From Pseudoscleropodium purum (lineage: Eukaryota; Streptophyta; Bryopsida; Hypnales; Brachytheciaceae): a DNA stretch of 64,000 bases. Where the stretch lies: the NCBI GenBank assembly GCA_963969395.1, contig OZ017804.1, positions 20,956,001-21,020,000 of the forward strand, written 5' to 3'. The notes beneath the pieces were generated by a model. The model did no database searches. It was given only the letters and a program-made list of their open reading frames with translations, and had not been told where the DNA came from. Shown one piece after another: positions 10,622-22,296 of this stretch; position 1 is the stretch's first letter, and every line of letters begins with the position of its first letter. Both the position numbers and the translations under genes were made by a program.

Positions 10622-13181
10622 CATCTTTAACTAGGGACCTATACCCAACCTATAGGATGCATTCTTTTCAACTAAGGTTGGAACAAATCAGTAGAGGATT
10701 TCTAGGCTCACGAAGGGCCGCATCAAGCACGTGCATCAGGAACTACCCTCCCCTGCAGTTTCGGGGAATGGCTGTTCCTGACAAAAAAGTTTAAAAAAAA
10801 ATTACTCTTGAAATGCAAAAAATGAAATTATTTTTTTCGAATGTGGTAGTCTCCATGCCACATCAGTGAGATGCTGCGGCCCTCTGCGATACTATTCCCA
10901 CAATGTAGGAACCCACAGCCCTCCCAGGGGTGAAAAAATCCTCTAATGTTTCAACCAAATTTAAGCTTTAAATGTGTTTTTTCTCCTCTTCAAAGTTGGG
11001 ACTAATCAAGTCATGACACATGTCTCAAAATAATGAGTAGGAAGTAGTTCTTGAATGATCGGAATTGAAAAATTCTTCATATTGGGTGTAGGTTTAGACT
11101 AGCTACCAACTTCTTTAATTCATACTAATTTCAATTCAAAGCATAAAATAAAAAATATAATTGCAATCCCCATGATTTCTATCTTTTGACATTATAGAAA
11201 ATTTAAATTGCCTTATATTACTCTAGAACATATGTGGGATTGCTAAAGTAGTTGACTATAGGTAGTTCTACCATAATTCAATATACAAAGCTCAAGTTTT
11301 CTCATTAGTTAGTATATTGTATGCCTTTGACAACTTTTCCATCTCAAATTCTACATCCTAAATATAAGTGTTAAATTAGAGTATTTGACAATAATCCTCA
11401 ATTCTTGTACCACATAAATACAACATGAAATCTAAATCTACAACAACCTCTATCTTCTAAGAAATCTAAAATTTATGAATATATGCAAGTATTTTAAACA
11501 ATAAAAGAACTTCAAAGATTCTTCTACTAAAAATCAAGACAATTCCATTTCTATGGAAAGGAAAGAAGAGGGACTTTGACACAACTATTTTAGATCACAA
11601 CAACTAAACTAGGCATTCTATTCTTCAATCTTACACTCAAACTTCTTTATTGACAGTTTATATTTGGAAACTCATACTTTGACAGATCTTGGGAATAAAC
11701 AAAAAGAGCTCAGAATCCCTAAGCTCATCTTGCTATCACTCTCTAATCTAACCTATACTAACCAAATATTTACAAAAATAAATACATAGAGATCCAAGGC
11801 AATCAAATTAGGAAGAACAAGAATTGAAAAGTACTAAAGGCAATCACAATAAGTTGATGGTCAAAAATTGCTCATAAAAGGATTCACTTGAAATTCTTTT
11901 ACCTTGGCATAAATCATACTTCAACAAAACCTTGGTAAAAGACAAAAAGAGCTTAAAATTCTTTAGTGAACCTTACTATCACTATTCTAGTATGGATCTA
12001 TTGGATTATGGATTTGACATATCAATGTGAAATTGCAAAGGCAATATAAACTCTAATAACTTTCAACCATTGTCATTTCCTTGAATTTTGTATCAATCAT
12101 GTTTCTACAAATTTAATAGCCTTGAGCTTATTATATATACAATAAATTAAAAGTTTGACACTTACAATCTAAAATCAAAACTTGCATAAAATCCAAAAGT
12201 ATAGAATTAAGATTGCTTCTAAAGGAATTATCTTGAGGAATGGAGTGCTAAGGGAAATTTCCTAGGAAAGAATGTTCATTTGACATAAAGACTACTTCTG
12301 AGATTTCTTGAATTTTCATCCAAGTTTCAACTTTCAAGATGGATTTTGAAAAAAAAATTCCATATTTTCTTTTAGAATTTGTACCTTGAAGAAAGAAGTT
12401 TCTAATAATCTCATTAGATAAAGTCTTTATGTATATGTAAAACACTTAGCATGCCAATATTTTTGTTCAATAATGTCTAATATTGGCATCTATTAGCATT
12501 ACATTAGTGTTCTTAGTTCAAGAGTAGAAGTGAGAGTAGAAGTTTTTGATCTTTCTATGTAATTGTTGTAGCAATCACTTTGTATAAGTTATTAGACCAC
12601 CCCTAAATTATACACTAATGTAAGTTATTTTTGCAATTTTTCAAAATCAAAATTTTATTTATACCAACATATTTTCATAAATGGTATTGAGATTTTTCCT
12701 CAATTAGACTTTGAAACATATTGAAAGGGTACAAAGATTGATGGCATGCAACTTGACATTTGTGTTGATACAAACCCCTATAATGTATATTATTCATAGT
12801 CTTACTAATGTAATGATTTCTTGGAGAACAAAAATCATGTAGACATTGACAATTTTTCCTATATTTACAAGAAACATGTTGGGTAGGTTGTGAATGAAAA
12901 TTTAGTAGACTAACATTCATCATGATTATTGGTCAATTAATGCATATGTAGTTGATATTGTCTTAGTGCCTTCCATGGTTATTGAACCTCATTTTAGAAT
13001 TCAATTCAAAATTGATACAAGGAGGTCTAAAAATTTTAACCCCACATTGTTGCTTTAAGAATCAAGAAGTGTCACCCTAAGCAAGATTGTGAACCAATGC
13101 AAGAATCTAATACATGTGTCCAAGCTGTAGGAGCCTTGCTTTAATCATAATTTCACAATACCATATATAGAAGTTTACGTA
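10622..13181. other. AT-rich intergenic region, no gene recognised
   Basis: No convincing gene. A loose direct repeat links about 11690-11755 and 11935-11995 (both with ACAAAAAGAGCT and CTATCACT). A small hairpin of TGCCAATATT and AATATTGGCA lies at 12450-12490. Confidence 0.45.
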
Positions 13182-13697
13182 TTGGTACATCAAGATGAAG
13201 ACATGGTAATTGGAGAAGCTGATCAAGATTACATGCTGAGTCAAGACAATGAAGGTGCTACTTACGATAGCAGCTGCAAGAAACACTTTGTAGACACTGA
13301 TTTAGAAGACAATGAAGCTAGTTTCAAAGACCTATATTGGCCACTACAGCTGCTCTACAACTTACAAACCTTGCACATGAGGCACCACAACAAAGCGGAA
13401 ACTAATACACAACAACAAAAGCTAGATGCAAACAGTGAACACCAAATTGGTGAGGAAGGTAGGCATACTAGAAGAAACTCTTGTGCTATAATGGAAGCTC
13501 AGAGGCCAGATGAAGAAAGTTTGAACATCATAGAGGTGGACAACAATACTGGGATCCCTCAAAGCTACAGAAATTCCAAATTCCATGCCAACAGCTACAA
13601 GGGTGATTTTGAATTAGACAATAATGGAGGGTTTGGAGAAAGGCCTATTTATGACGTAGCTAGACTAGTGCTTTCTTGAAGAAGCAATAGCTACTTT

Positions 13698-13837
13698 CAC
13701 TACTAGAAAACTTCAATTTTTTTGTTGTTTTGGTCGAGTTGATCTAGGCAAAATTCAATAGATTTCTATTCAAATCAATAGATTTTGTCCAAATCAATGT
13801 GACCAAAACAACAAAAAATTTGGATTTTCTACTAGTG
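13698..13837. mobile_element. CACTA-type MITE, 140 bp
   Basis: Ends are CACTACTAGAAAA and TTTTCTACTAGTG. The element is almost fully palindromic (TTGTTGTTTTGGTC against GACCAAAACAACAA). It is flanked by TTT on both sides (13695-13697 and 13838-13840), which fits the 3-bp target duplication of CACTA elements. Confidence 0.85.
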
Positions 13838-13875
13838 TTTGAGTCCAATTTCAATGCACAACTTTAGAGAAGAAC

Positions 13876-14101
13876 CACTAGAAGTATCTTGTGTTTATTT
13901 AGATATGGAATGTCTAACTTGACACTCTTTATTTGTGCGTTCAATGTAGCAACCCCCTGTTTTTATGTCAACATTAACATCCATTGACATTCACTACAAC
14001 ATCTTCTATGACAAAAACATGGTGTTGCTACATTGAACACACAAGTAAATAGCGTTAAATTAGACATCCTATATCTAAATAAACATGGGATTCTTCTAGT
14101 G
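13876..14101. mobile_element. CACTA-type MITE, 226 bp
   Basis: Ends are CACTAGAAG and CTTCTAGTG. Long inverted arms include GTTCAATGTAGCAAC and its inverse GTTGCTACATTGAAC. AAC on both sides (13873-13875 and 14102-14104) is the 3-bp target duplication. The internal sequence differs from its neighbour at 13698. Confidence 0.85.
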
Positions 14102-15275
14102 AACATCAAGTACAATCTCTTCTAAATGACCTATTGAGCAATAGAGAGGACCAAGGGCTTGGAAGTCATTTTTTGCATCCTATTGCAAGACCAAAATTTT
14201 GTGAGGAGGACTATGATTTGTTGGAAGCTCAAAGGATAGGTGGTCTAAATGTGTATGAGGATTACGGAAATGAGGAGGTCAATGACAAAGTAGAAGATGC
14301 AAATGACAAGAATTTAGTGGAGGTCAATAGTATAAAGCATATATATAGGGATACAACACAATTGACATATTATTCTACCTATTCCCTTTTACATAGGAAA
14401 TTTGTTGATGTCATTGGTACGAATACAAATTTCCACCATATACCTATTTTTATGCAATTCTTTTCTTAATTCTAGCCATACACTGTTTTGCACAAAATTG
14501 TAGTGGAAACAAATCAGTTTGCAATAATACCAAATGTTCATGGAATTTGTTTGGGAGGAATGGCATGGGTATATTTAAATGATGCCGTATTGAAGGCATT
14601 TTTGGTAGTTAGTATGTTAATGGATTGAAGAGACAACCAAATATGAAAATTATTAGGCCAAAGTTGGATCTTTTTTTTATTGTCCATGAATCTCACAAGT
14701 GTTCACTTGTGTAAGGTTCTAAAATATTACAAAATGTCTTCACATTACAAATCTTGCATCTTATGTTATTGAGAGAAAATTACTAGGATATGACAAAATA
14801 GGACAAGTTTTGTGGCTTGTTTGTAACATAAGGGACAATTTTAAAAAATATTGGAATTTTGTAAAGTTTATTACATTAAATGAAATGATGATCTATTATA
14901 AAGGGTTGTACTATCCCACAAGGTAATATATGCCAAGAAATCCACATAAATGGGGCATAAAAGCATCTGAATATCTAATAGATTCCATTTTGAAATACAT
15001 TTACAATTGACATTTATTGTTGAGTACATTCTTATGTTGCAACAAAAGAAGTACTAGTAGTACTTTCAAGATAACCACATTTAGCACACAATTAATGTAG
15101 TTCTGCAATTGTTTCAAGGTTTAGAAAGGAAGGGTCATGTTCTAGTAATAGACAATTGCTTCTCTAGTATTGGTTTATTTTCAGAATTGGTTGCAGAAGA
15201 CATTTATCTGATGGGGACAATTTGGTTGAATCACATTGGTTTACCATTGCAAATGAAGACATTGAAGAATTAGAA

Positions 15276-15833
15276 AGAATTAGCTTAAGGAACACTAGAC
15301 TGAAAAATACATAAAAGTAGGAGTTTGAGTTATGTTCTATAGAAAGACAAGCACCTAATCTTACTCATTTCAACAAATGTTGTACTAGTAAGATTTCCTT
15401 GTATTCCTATGGGTAGTTGCCAAAAAGGTTGTTTGCTTTTTGTAGCGTTTTGCCAAAATTGTAGTCTCTGCACTCAGTACTACAAGTACTACAATTGCTA
15501 CAAAAGAGAGCAATCTCAATTGTTGATAAAAAGAATCGACAGCTAAGAATATTGTTATGAATACTATCAATACTTATAAGTACTAAAATAGTACTCTTTT
15601 AAGAAAAATCCAAATTGTCACAAAAAATACATACAATGAGATATAAATTAATAATAAATAAAAAGTCTTGAACAAAAAATTGTCAATTTGTAAGGGCATG
15701 CATGTGGATGACATAAAATATTGTTCTTTTAAGTTCCTTTTGGTAGGTATATGCTTCTTAAGTGTGGAAATATCCTACTAAAAATTAAGCTCTACATCAT
15801 TAGTTATGGATACTCCACAATACTAAAAACCCC
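15276..15833. other. Flank of the piggyBac remnant, no gene recognised
   Basis: Mostly AT-rich, and it may contain the decayed 3' part of the transposase. I could not find a TTAA-flanked terminal repeat pairing with the left side. Confidence 0.35.
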
Positions 15834-15835
15834 TA

Positions 15836-17215
15836 CTCCCTTTGTTCCACTAATAACCTCCCAAAACCTTCCCCACAAAGGATTAATTATAATTTTTTTC
15901 TTTTTGTTGGTGATACATGCGTTCAAAAACTAGTAATTCATCCTTTAGATCTATGCAAAAGTTCCAACTTAGGCACCATCATCTAGACACCCAAAATCTA
16001 TGCACAAAGTATCATTTTTTAGCATAATTTGTAAATATTGCCAGTTCTATCATTCTTGATGATTTAACCCCTAACTACTTTATTGACCATATATGGTCGA
16101 TTTAAAATTTTTGGCTCATTTTGGAATGGGTAGTTAATTTTGTATAACCATTTAAAAGAATTTGGGGGGCAATTTATAGAATTAACTATTGAAAACTTTC
16201 ATTTTTCACTAAAAAAGTTGAACATTTGATATTTAAGAGGTCCTCAAAGCCATATATGTCCATTAGTGGTAGTGTAAAGCTTGCTAATTTTACTTCATTT
16301 TCCCAACTTTGCCAATTTCACTTGATTTGAGATCTAAAAACTTGTACTTATTCATTTGATTTGAAAATGGTCTCAATGGAAAGAGTTTAGTATTTTCATG
16401 ATTTTCACCACTGAAAATTTAAACATGCAAGTGTTGATTTGGAGTTATTTGCGATTTATACTTATAAATGAATTGCATTTCAACAATTGCAAGGTGGATT
16501 GTGTAGTGAATTTGATAGGTTTTATGTGAAATTAAGTTTTTTGAAAGTGGATTTTAGTGTGCTAACTCAATTTGTAGTTGTTCATGTCACCTCCAATTCC
16601 AAAATAAATTTATGTACAAATTTTTGAAATATTGTAGGAAAGGGCAGCATACTAGAATTAGAAAATTTACATTTTTCTTGTTATAATCTCACAACTTCTA
16701 TGCAATTTTTCACTCAAAATTGGTGGATATACTAATAAAAAAACTCTTTAAACATCTATATGGTTAAATTTTGAAAAAAATATAGTTTGATTCATTAAAA
16801 TTAACTATAAGTCCATGCTCTTTTTTCATAGTCAAAACACACTTAAAAAGACTTGGGCATTTAGGATTTAAAGCTTGGTAGCAACAATGGGATTTAAAAA
16901 ATATGTGCCCCAACCTAAATATCCACAACCAAGAAAATTAAACCACTTCATAAACAAATCTTCAAAGCACCTAAGTAGTCAATAAATAAATTGTCAATAC
17001 TACTATCTCAAGAAGCATAGCAAGTACAAGGTGCCTCATATGAGCAAGGCCAAGATTTCTAAGAGAAAAATGCTCCCTAATTGCTTGACTTGCCCCCACA
17101 AAGTTGCATGCAAAATATAGCCAAAACTTACTTAATAATCAAAATTAGGAAACAGAGCTTTTTAGAAGGACAAGAATTTTTCCTAATTTGGAGGTTTTTA
17201 GTAGGACAGAGGGAG
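15836..17215. mobile_element. Stowaway/mariner-like non-autonomous element, 1.38 kb
   Basis: The left end is CTCCCTTTGTTCCACTAATA; the right end is the inverse, reading CTCCCTCTGTCCTACTAAAA. Both carry AACCTCC directly inside. TA flanks both sides (15834-15835 and 17216-17217), the expected Tc1/mariner target duplication. No transposase is readable inside. A TTAA-type sub-element may be nested at about 16068-16872. Confidence 0.8.
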
Positions 17216-17217
17216 TA

Positions 17218-19139
17218 AATCGCAAAGTGTAACAAATTAGCTAAATTGAAATTTAATTATAATTTTTTTTTTGAATTTTTTTGAAAAATAAGAATTCTCT
17301 TTCTCAAAAAGTTGTTCATCTTCAATTAAAAAATTTAAGTACATTGGCTTCATTCTCCAAATGTTATAGCCAAATTAAACTCTACAACTCAAAGTGTGAT
17401 GGAAAATAAGACCACCCTTTCTTGCAACTATCCCCATTCCAAATGTGCCTCCTTGAAATGGAGTTGTGAGAGATTTCATTCCCACATCTCTTGTTCATTT
17501 GGAGTATACAATACATATGAGGGGCGTAGACATGGAAGATCAATTCAAGGCGTCTTCCTCTTAAGGAGGTCACTCCCTCTAGAAGATGTGATGGCTTGCA
17601 ATAATGTCCTATTTTATGGAGGGCTATTTACTTGGTAGAATGGATTATAATATAGGGGATTTTTTAAAATAATGATAAATGTTAGTATTTTGGAGCATCT
17701 TATTGGTATTCATAATTTTTCTTTTGGATTCTTTAAATGAACTCTATATTATTTATAAGTTATTTTTTAACAATTGCTTTAAAATTGTCAAAGTGCATAG
17801 CAAGTCTATTAGCTCTGCTTAAAATACATATGCAAAAGAAAAACAGGGAAAGAAAGCACACATGATGAATTTCTGTTGCAAAAAAAAAAATCAAGTATTA
17901 AATAAAACCAAGTCTATATTTAATAATGTATTTTAGAATCAAAATTTCACACAAAGTCATTGAATTTTTCCTCCTAGGCCTTTTCAATAGCAATCCCATC
18001 TAGTAATTGGGCCCTAAATTTTGGATACTACAAATTGGATACAGAGTATTTTATTGGATACATACACTAAAGTGAAGTTGTAGCCATTTGGAAAGTAGTG
18101 TATCAAAAATAGAAAAATAGATTTCTCATTCCCATTCATAATTTTGGAGCCTTTATAATCTATACTCCTTTCTTTTTTCTAGTAACCCTTTTTGTATATG
18201 CTATTTTACATGTATTGTTCACATAATTCTATGGTATTATACATAACCTTATATCACATATAGTTATATTTTACACTTTCAAAACACCCTATAATACATA
18301 CAATTTATTTACAAAGTTTACGTAGAATGAATATATTAAACCCTATATTTTATTGCACATAGTTCCCACATTTTTCAATAATGTCTTCCCCAAGCTATGG
18401 CTACTTCAAGGAATCTCACTATGGGCCACGAAATCATGTGGGCCAACATTAGGGCCCTTGAGGACGTTGTGAAACTTGCTAAGATTATATTCAAAATACT
18501 AACATGTACAAGTTCATTGTAAATTTCTTCCCAATTTGGATTTTTGTTGTTGTTATTCTTAATATTTGCTATGCAGTTATTAACATATGTATTTACTAAT
18601 TTTTTACTTATACAATACATGTTAGAAATTTCATTATAAAATCAAATTTTCTGAAAAATTGTAAGGGCTCTTTAGAAGGTATTATTTAGAAGGTAGAAGG
18701 AGAAAAAAGAAAAACTTATTTGATGCTTGCATTTCATACCAAGAATAGTCCCACTAGAGTTCAAGAAATATTGTTGTGAACTTGCATTTCCACATTCAAA
18801 GGCCCTACTAGTATGCCCCTAAAGGTGCACAGAAGGTCCCTGACAAACTTGAGGCAGAGGCTACAAGGTCATTAGTACCATTGCTTCTTAGCCCCGCTAT
18901 TGTCACCCAACACAATAATAAACCAACGCTATTATCAGTTAGCATAGCTATAGGTAGTGCTATAGCAAGTGTTGGCCTAATCTGCAAGCTTCGCTAAGTG
19001 ACTTGCTTTAGATTAGGACACAACCAACATTTCAAAATGTAAACCTGTCAATTTCTACACTACCCATTTTTATATAGCCTACTCAAAACTTATCAATGTT
19101 AGCTTACTTTGTGAATGTTCATATCACATTGCATTTTTT
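17218..19139. other. AT-rich intergenic region, no gene recognised
   Basis: Frames at 17382-17638 overlap on both strands and carry no known motif. Nothing resembling an RNA gene or a complete transposon was seen. Confidence 0.45.
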
Positions 19140-19505
19140 TCCTATATGTTCTTCAATTCCAAAATATGTAAATTTTTTTTAGTATGTAGACAACTTGCCT
19201 TTGTTAGAGAATCCAAAGAAGTACCAATATTGTGGATACATATTCATTTGAGAGGAACCTAGTCAAGTACAGCTACTATTTTTTTGCAAGGTAAAAAAAA
19301 TTCTAAATTTAAACACTAATGTATTGCAATACACACAATGGAATTTTTTGAAATTTATACCACATGTTTTCAAGTAAACTTACCACAAGATCTTACAATT
19401 CTATATGTCAAAAAATGATTTTCCCCCAAATTTGGTACTTGCATCAAAAATGGCAATTTTCACATGTTTTTGTTGAAAAAATAGTCAAGGAATTTAAAGG
19501 ATTAA
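19140..19505 (-). repeat. Partial inverted copy of the TTAA-flanked element at 37451-38398
   Basis: Read in reverse, it matches 37450-37760. Shared blocks include CCTAGTSAAGTRCAGCT, TTTTTGCAAGG, a RATTTATACCACAT-like block and TTGGTACTTGCA. It ends near a TTAA at about 19502. The other end is missing. Confidence 0.6.
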
Positions 19506-19638
19506 GTATAACTTCACAAAATCCTTGTCAAAGAATATAGACAAATCTTGGTAATGCACACCTATTCACTTCAATATTGACTTTTTTGTAAGTAAGTCTT
19601 AGATTATGTACATACTGATCAAACTTTGAGCCCCCTTA
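19506..19638 (+). repeat. Relic of the ARM-gene intron
   Basis: It aligns with 65-180 and 600-705 (TTCACAAAA, CAAAGAATATA, AATGCACAC, TTTTGTAAGTAAGT, AACTTTG). No ARM exon follows because the CACTA-like element at 19639 interrupts it. A second ARM gene copy may once have been here. Confidence 0.55.
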
Positions 19639-20291
19639 CACTAGAAAAAAACATATGTCTTGCACAACTTGCTATTGTGCAACTAGTAACCTATACAACT
19701 ATCCTACGATTGTAATACTCCCTATTAGCACCAAATTGGGCATAATTATTTTATGTTGTTGTTTTAAAGCATTGATACATTGTTTTAGTTGCAAAGCACT
19801 TATTTATAGTTGCAAAAAAACGACTAGGAAACAACTAGGGAAAGATTGGAACTGGAAAATGACCATAGTTGTTTTCTAATCACTTTCTAATCATTTCCTA
19901 GTGGCTTATAAGTCATACACTAATTGTTTTTAGTCTTTCCTGCAGTACTAGAAAATTCAGCTTTTCTAAGTATTGATTTGGTTGCACAGATTTGATTTAA
20001 AAAGTAATTTGTTGATTTGGATAGAAATCAATAGAAAAGTAAACCAAATGAATGCGACCAAATCATTGAGATTTATAATTCAAAATCTACAAGTTGCAAA
20101 CAAGTCGCAAGTGAGTCACACACTAGACATGACTTTTGCAATTGCTACATCTTTTTCCTAGATTTTAGGGTGTCGACTACAACTACAAGTCTCCAAATTA
20201 TCACCAATCACAAACCTAGTTGCAAGTGTCCTATGCAATTGAAAATCCAATTGCATAATGTAGTTGCAAAAAAACTCATTTTCTTATAGTA
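19639..20291. mobile_element. CACTA-like non-autonomous element, about 0.65 kb
   Basis: The left end is CACTAGAAAAAAAC. The right end is the inverse-like TTTTCTTATAGTA. Several subterminal AGTTGCAA/TTGCAACT words lie near both ends, as in CACTA elements. A fragment related to the 13698 MITE is nested from about 19944. Target duplication is not clear. Confidence 0.5.
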
Positions 20292-20299
20292 ATGGCTAC

Positions 20300-22200
20300 C
20301 ATTTTTTAGCATAAATCTGCATAGCCAAAAATCAAGATTCTTTTATTGGTCTTTGGCAATTGTATCAATGTACAAACTAGTCTCCTATCATGAAGGCAAA
20401 AGTGGATGAAATTCCACATTTTTTGTCCTAGAGAACAATTTACATTTGTCAAACAGATGATTGTATCCACCTTGTCCTTCTAGAGTTAAATATAATTGTA
20501 TTTGATATTAGATTAGGTTGGTCTTACTAATAGGGGACCAAGCTTTTCTTGAACAAGCATTGCATGAAATTTATGTTGACCCCTTGTCAAGGACCTTTTT
20601 TGGGCACTTGATCTACTTGTATGTCATGTAGGCTATTACATTCTTCAACACTACCATACTTTTTGTGCATCTTCTTGCATTTTTAATCTTTGGGGGCATT
20701 TATTGATGTTATATTGAACATCATTGTTGACATAAAAATATGGGTTTTTTTTTATGTCACCTCAAATCCACTCCTATTCACGTCAATAAACTTTAGTTTC
20801 TTATGGTGTCTTGTCTAAAGGACTTATGACCATGAAAATGCCCTAAATCCTAAACCCTAGGGAAACAAACAAAGGTCCAAATAGGCTTCTATACTCTCAT
20901 TTTTAACCGTGACTTTATGAAAATTTCTCTAGAAATGTGGATCATAGAAGAGTTTGTGTGTGTACTTTTCACTTGAAATAGAGTCATAATTTAGAAGTTG
21001 GAGCTATTTCTTGTAAAATGGAATTTAGAAGCCTAATGAAGCATGGGAACATATTTTGGTTTCTATTTAGGAGGGGCAACAATGGGGCAAGGGAAAGATT
21101 TGGAGAGCATAGAAGGTCAAGTCATGACAAAGAAAGTGAGGCCTTGACACAATATTGACACAACTTTGAAAAATCTTACAAGAACAATTTTTTTTTATCA
21201 TATCCAACATGTAATACACCTATAGAAAGGTCTTCAAATTCAGCATCTTATGATATAAAATTCACCTTGTAATTCCAAAAATTGTAAACACACAAAGCTT
21301 TCAAAGTCAATTACTAGGGATTGAGGCTTTTGTTAAAAGGAGGATTTTAGTCATGAAACTAAATACGAACATTCATATAGGAATAAAAGAGGAACATAGT
21401 GAGAAGCTTTTTTCAATGATGTCAAATGTTGAAAATTCTAATCTATTTGCATTAGCCTTCTAATTTCGACAAGTATTGAAGCTGTTTTGTTTTTTTTAAT
21501 TTTTCAAAGAAGAGGCTTGAATGTGAAGGATCATTAACTCCTCGGGATCAATCTAGCATTCACGAATTCTTGGTTTGGGGATGCATGAGGTCGAACATCC
21601 TTGCAAAAAAACTATTAGGACATCTTCACAATAAAAGATATTATAGGATGTATTCTTGGTCTTGATTAGATAGGAAATCAAATTAGCATCAATATGTCTA
21701 ATATGATCTTGAGCATACAAGATTTTTGCATTCAAAATTTGTTGAACAAAAATTTCCCATAAGCATTGTTCAAATTCAAAAGAAATTCTTGAATAGGTCT
21801 AGGATAATTTATCTCTATCTCAAATGCAAAAATCTTGAAATTTGTGTGGTCAAACCTCATGAAGGTCTTTACCACTTATTCTTGAATATGTGTAAGAAAA
21901 GATTCTATGACAAAAAAATTTCTTTAGTTCCAAAAAATCTCAAATCAACTGCATTGATTCCAAAATATTTTCAAAATTATTCATTTAAAAATACATGTTT
22001 ATTGCAACTATAGATACTTCAGAATACTTTCTACACACATTCTCCTTGACTTCAACTATTGCTTGCTCCATGACCATGACTCTCAACATAGAGAACTCCT
22101 TGTAAGACTTCCTTAAGAAGTTCTTTGCTGGTAGTACCAAATCCTCTACAACACCAACTTCAAAAATTTGTTGTAGTTGAGTTGTTGAGTCATCCCCAAT
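20300..22200. repeat. Dispersed repeat family A, copy 3 (lacks the fold-back insertion)
   Basis: It aligns with 2303-2367 joined to 3302-4730. At 20385-20387 it has an uninterrupted CTA where copy 1 carries the 0.93 kb fold-back element. It ends in the region that encodes the conserved minus-strand peptide. Confidence 0.7.
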
Positions 22201-22296
22201 GCCTCCCCCAATGCCTCCTCTAAAGGTACATTTGCATTGGATATTTGCTAGCAGCGTGGTTAGGCAGTGAAAGTGGTCAAAGCACAACGACTGCAA
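21985..22296 (-). other. Minus-strand peptide of repeat family A, longest version
   Basis: A 103-residue frame with VVEDLVLPAKNF, LRKSYKEF and a C-terminal NMYF, collinear with the 4478-4699 peptide. Its N-terminal third, with a Gly-rich FRGGIGGGIG run, is not seen in the other copies. Function unknown. Confidence 0.35.

Larger units (their letters stand above)
13182..15275 (+). pseudogene. piggyBac-type transposase remnant (DDE_Tnp_1_7 family)
   Basis: From 14134 an acidic frame runs on through in-frame stops at 14467 and 14473 into LHKIVVETNQFA and VLKAFLVVSMLM. Further on come VIERKLLGYDKIGQ (about 14770) and FITLNEMMIYYKG (about 14865). Next are YMPRNPHKWGIKASEY (about 14925-14975) and ERKGHVLVIDNCFSSIGLF (about 15125-15185), then YLMGTIWLNHIGLP (about 15208-15250). 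This order matches piggyBac transposases: ETN motif, DEM..F.GR, P.KP.KWGIK, G.GH.V..DN.F.S and GT...N..G.P. The first catalytic Asp position reads Asn, the second Asp is kept, and the third region is not found. The acidic frame at 13182-13679 may be the N-terminus but is less certain. Two CACTA-type MITEs lie between the frames. The copy is dead. Confidence 0.7.
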
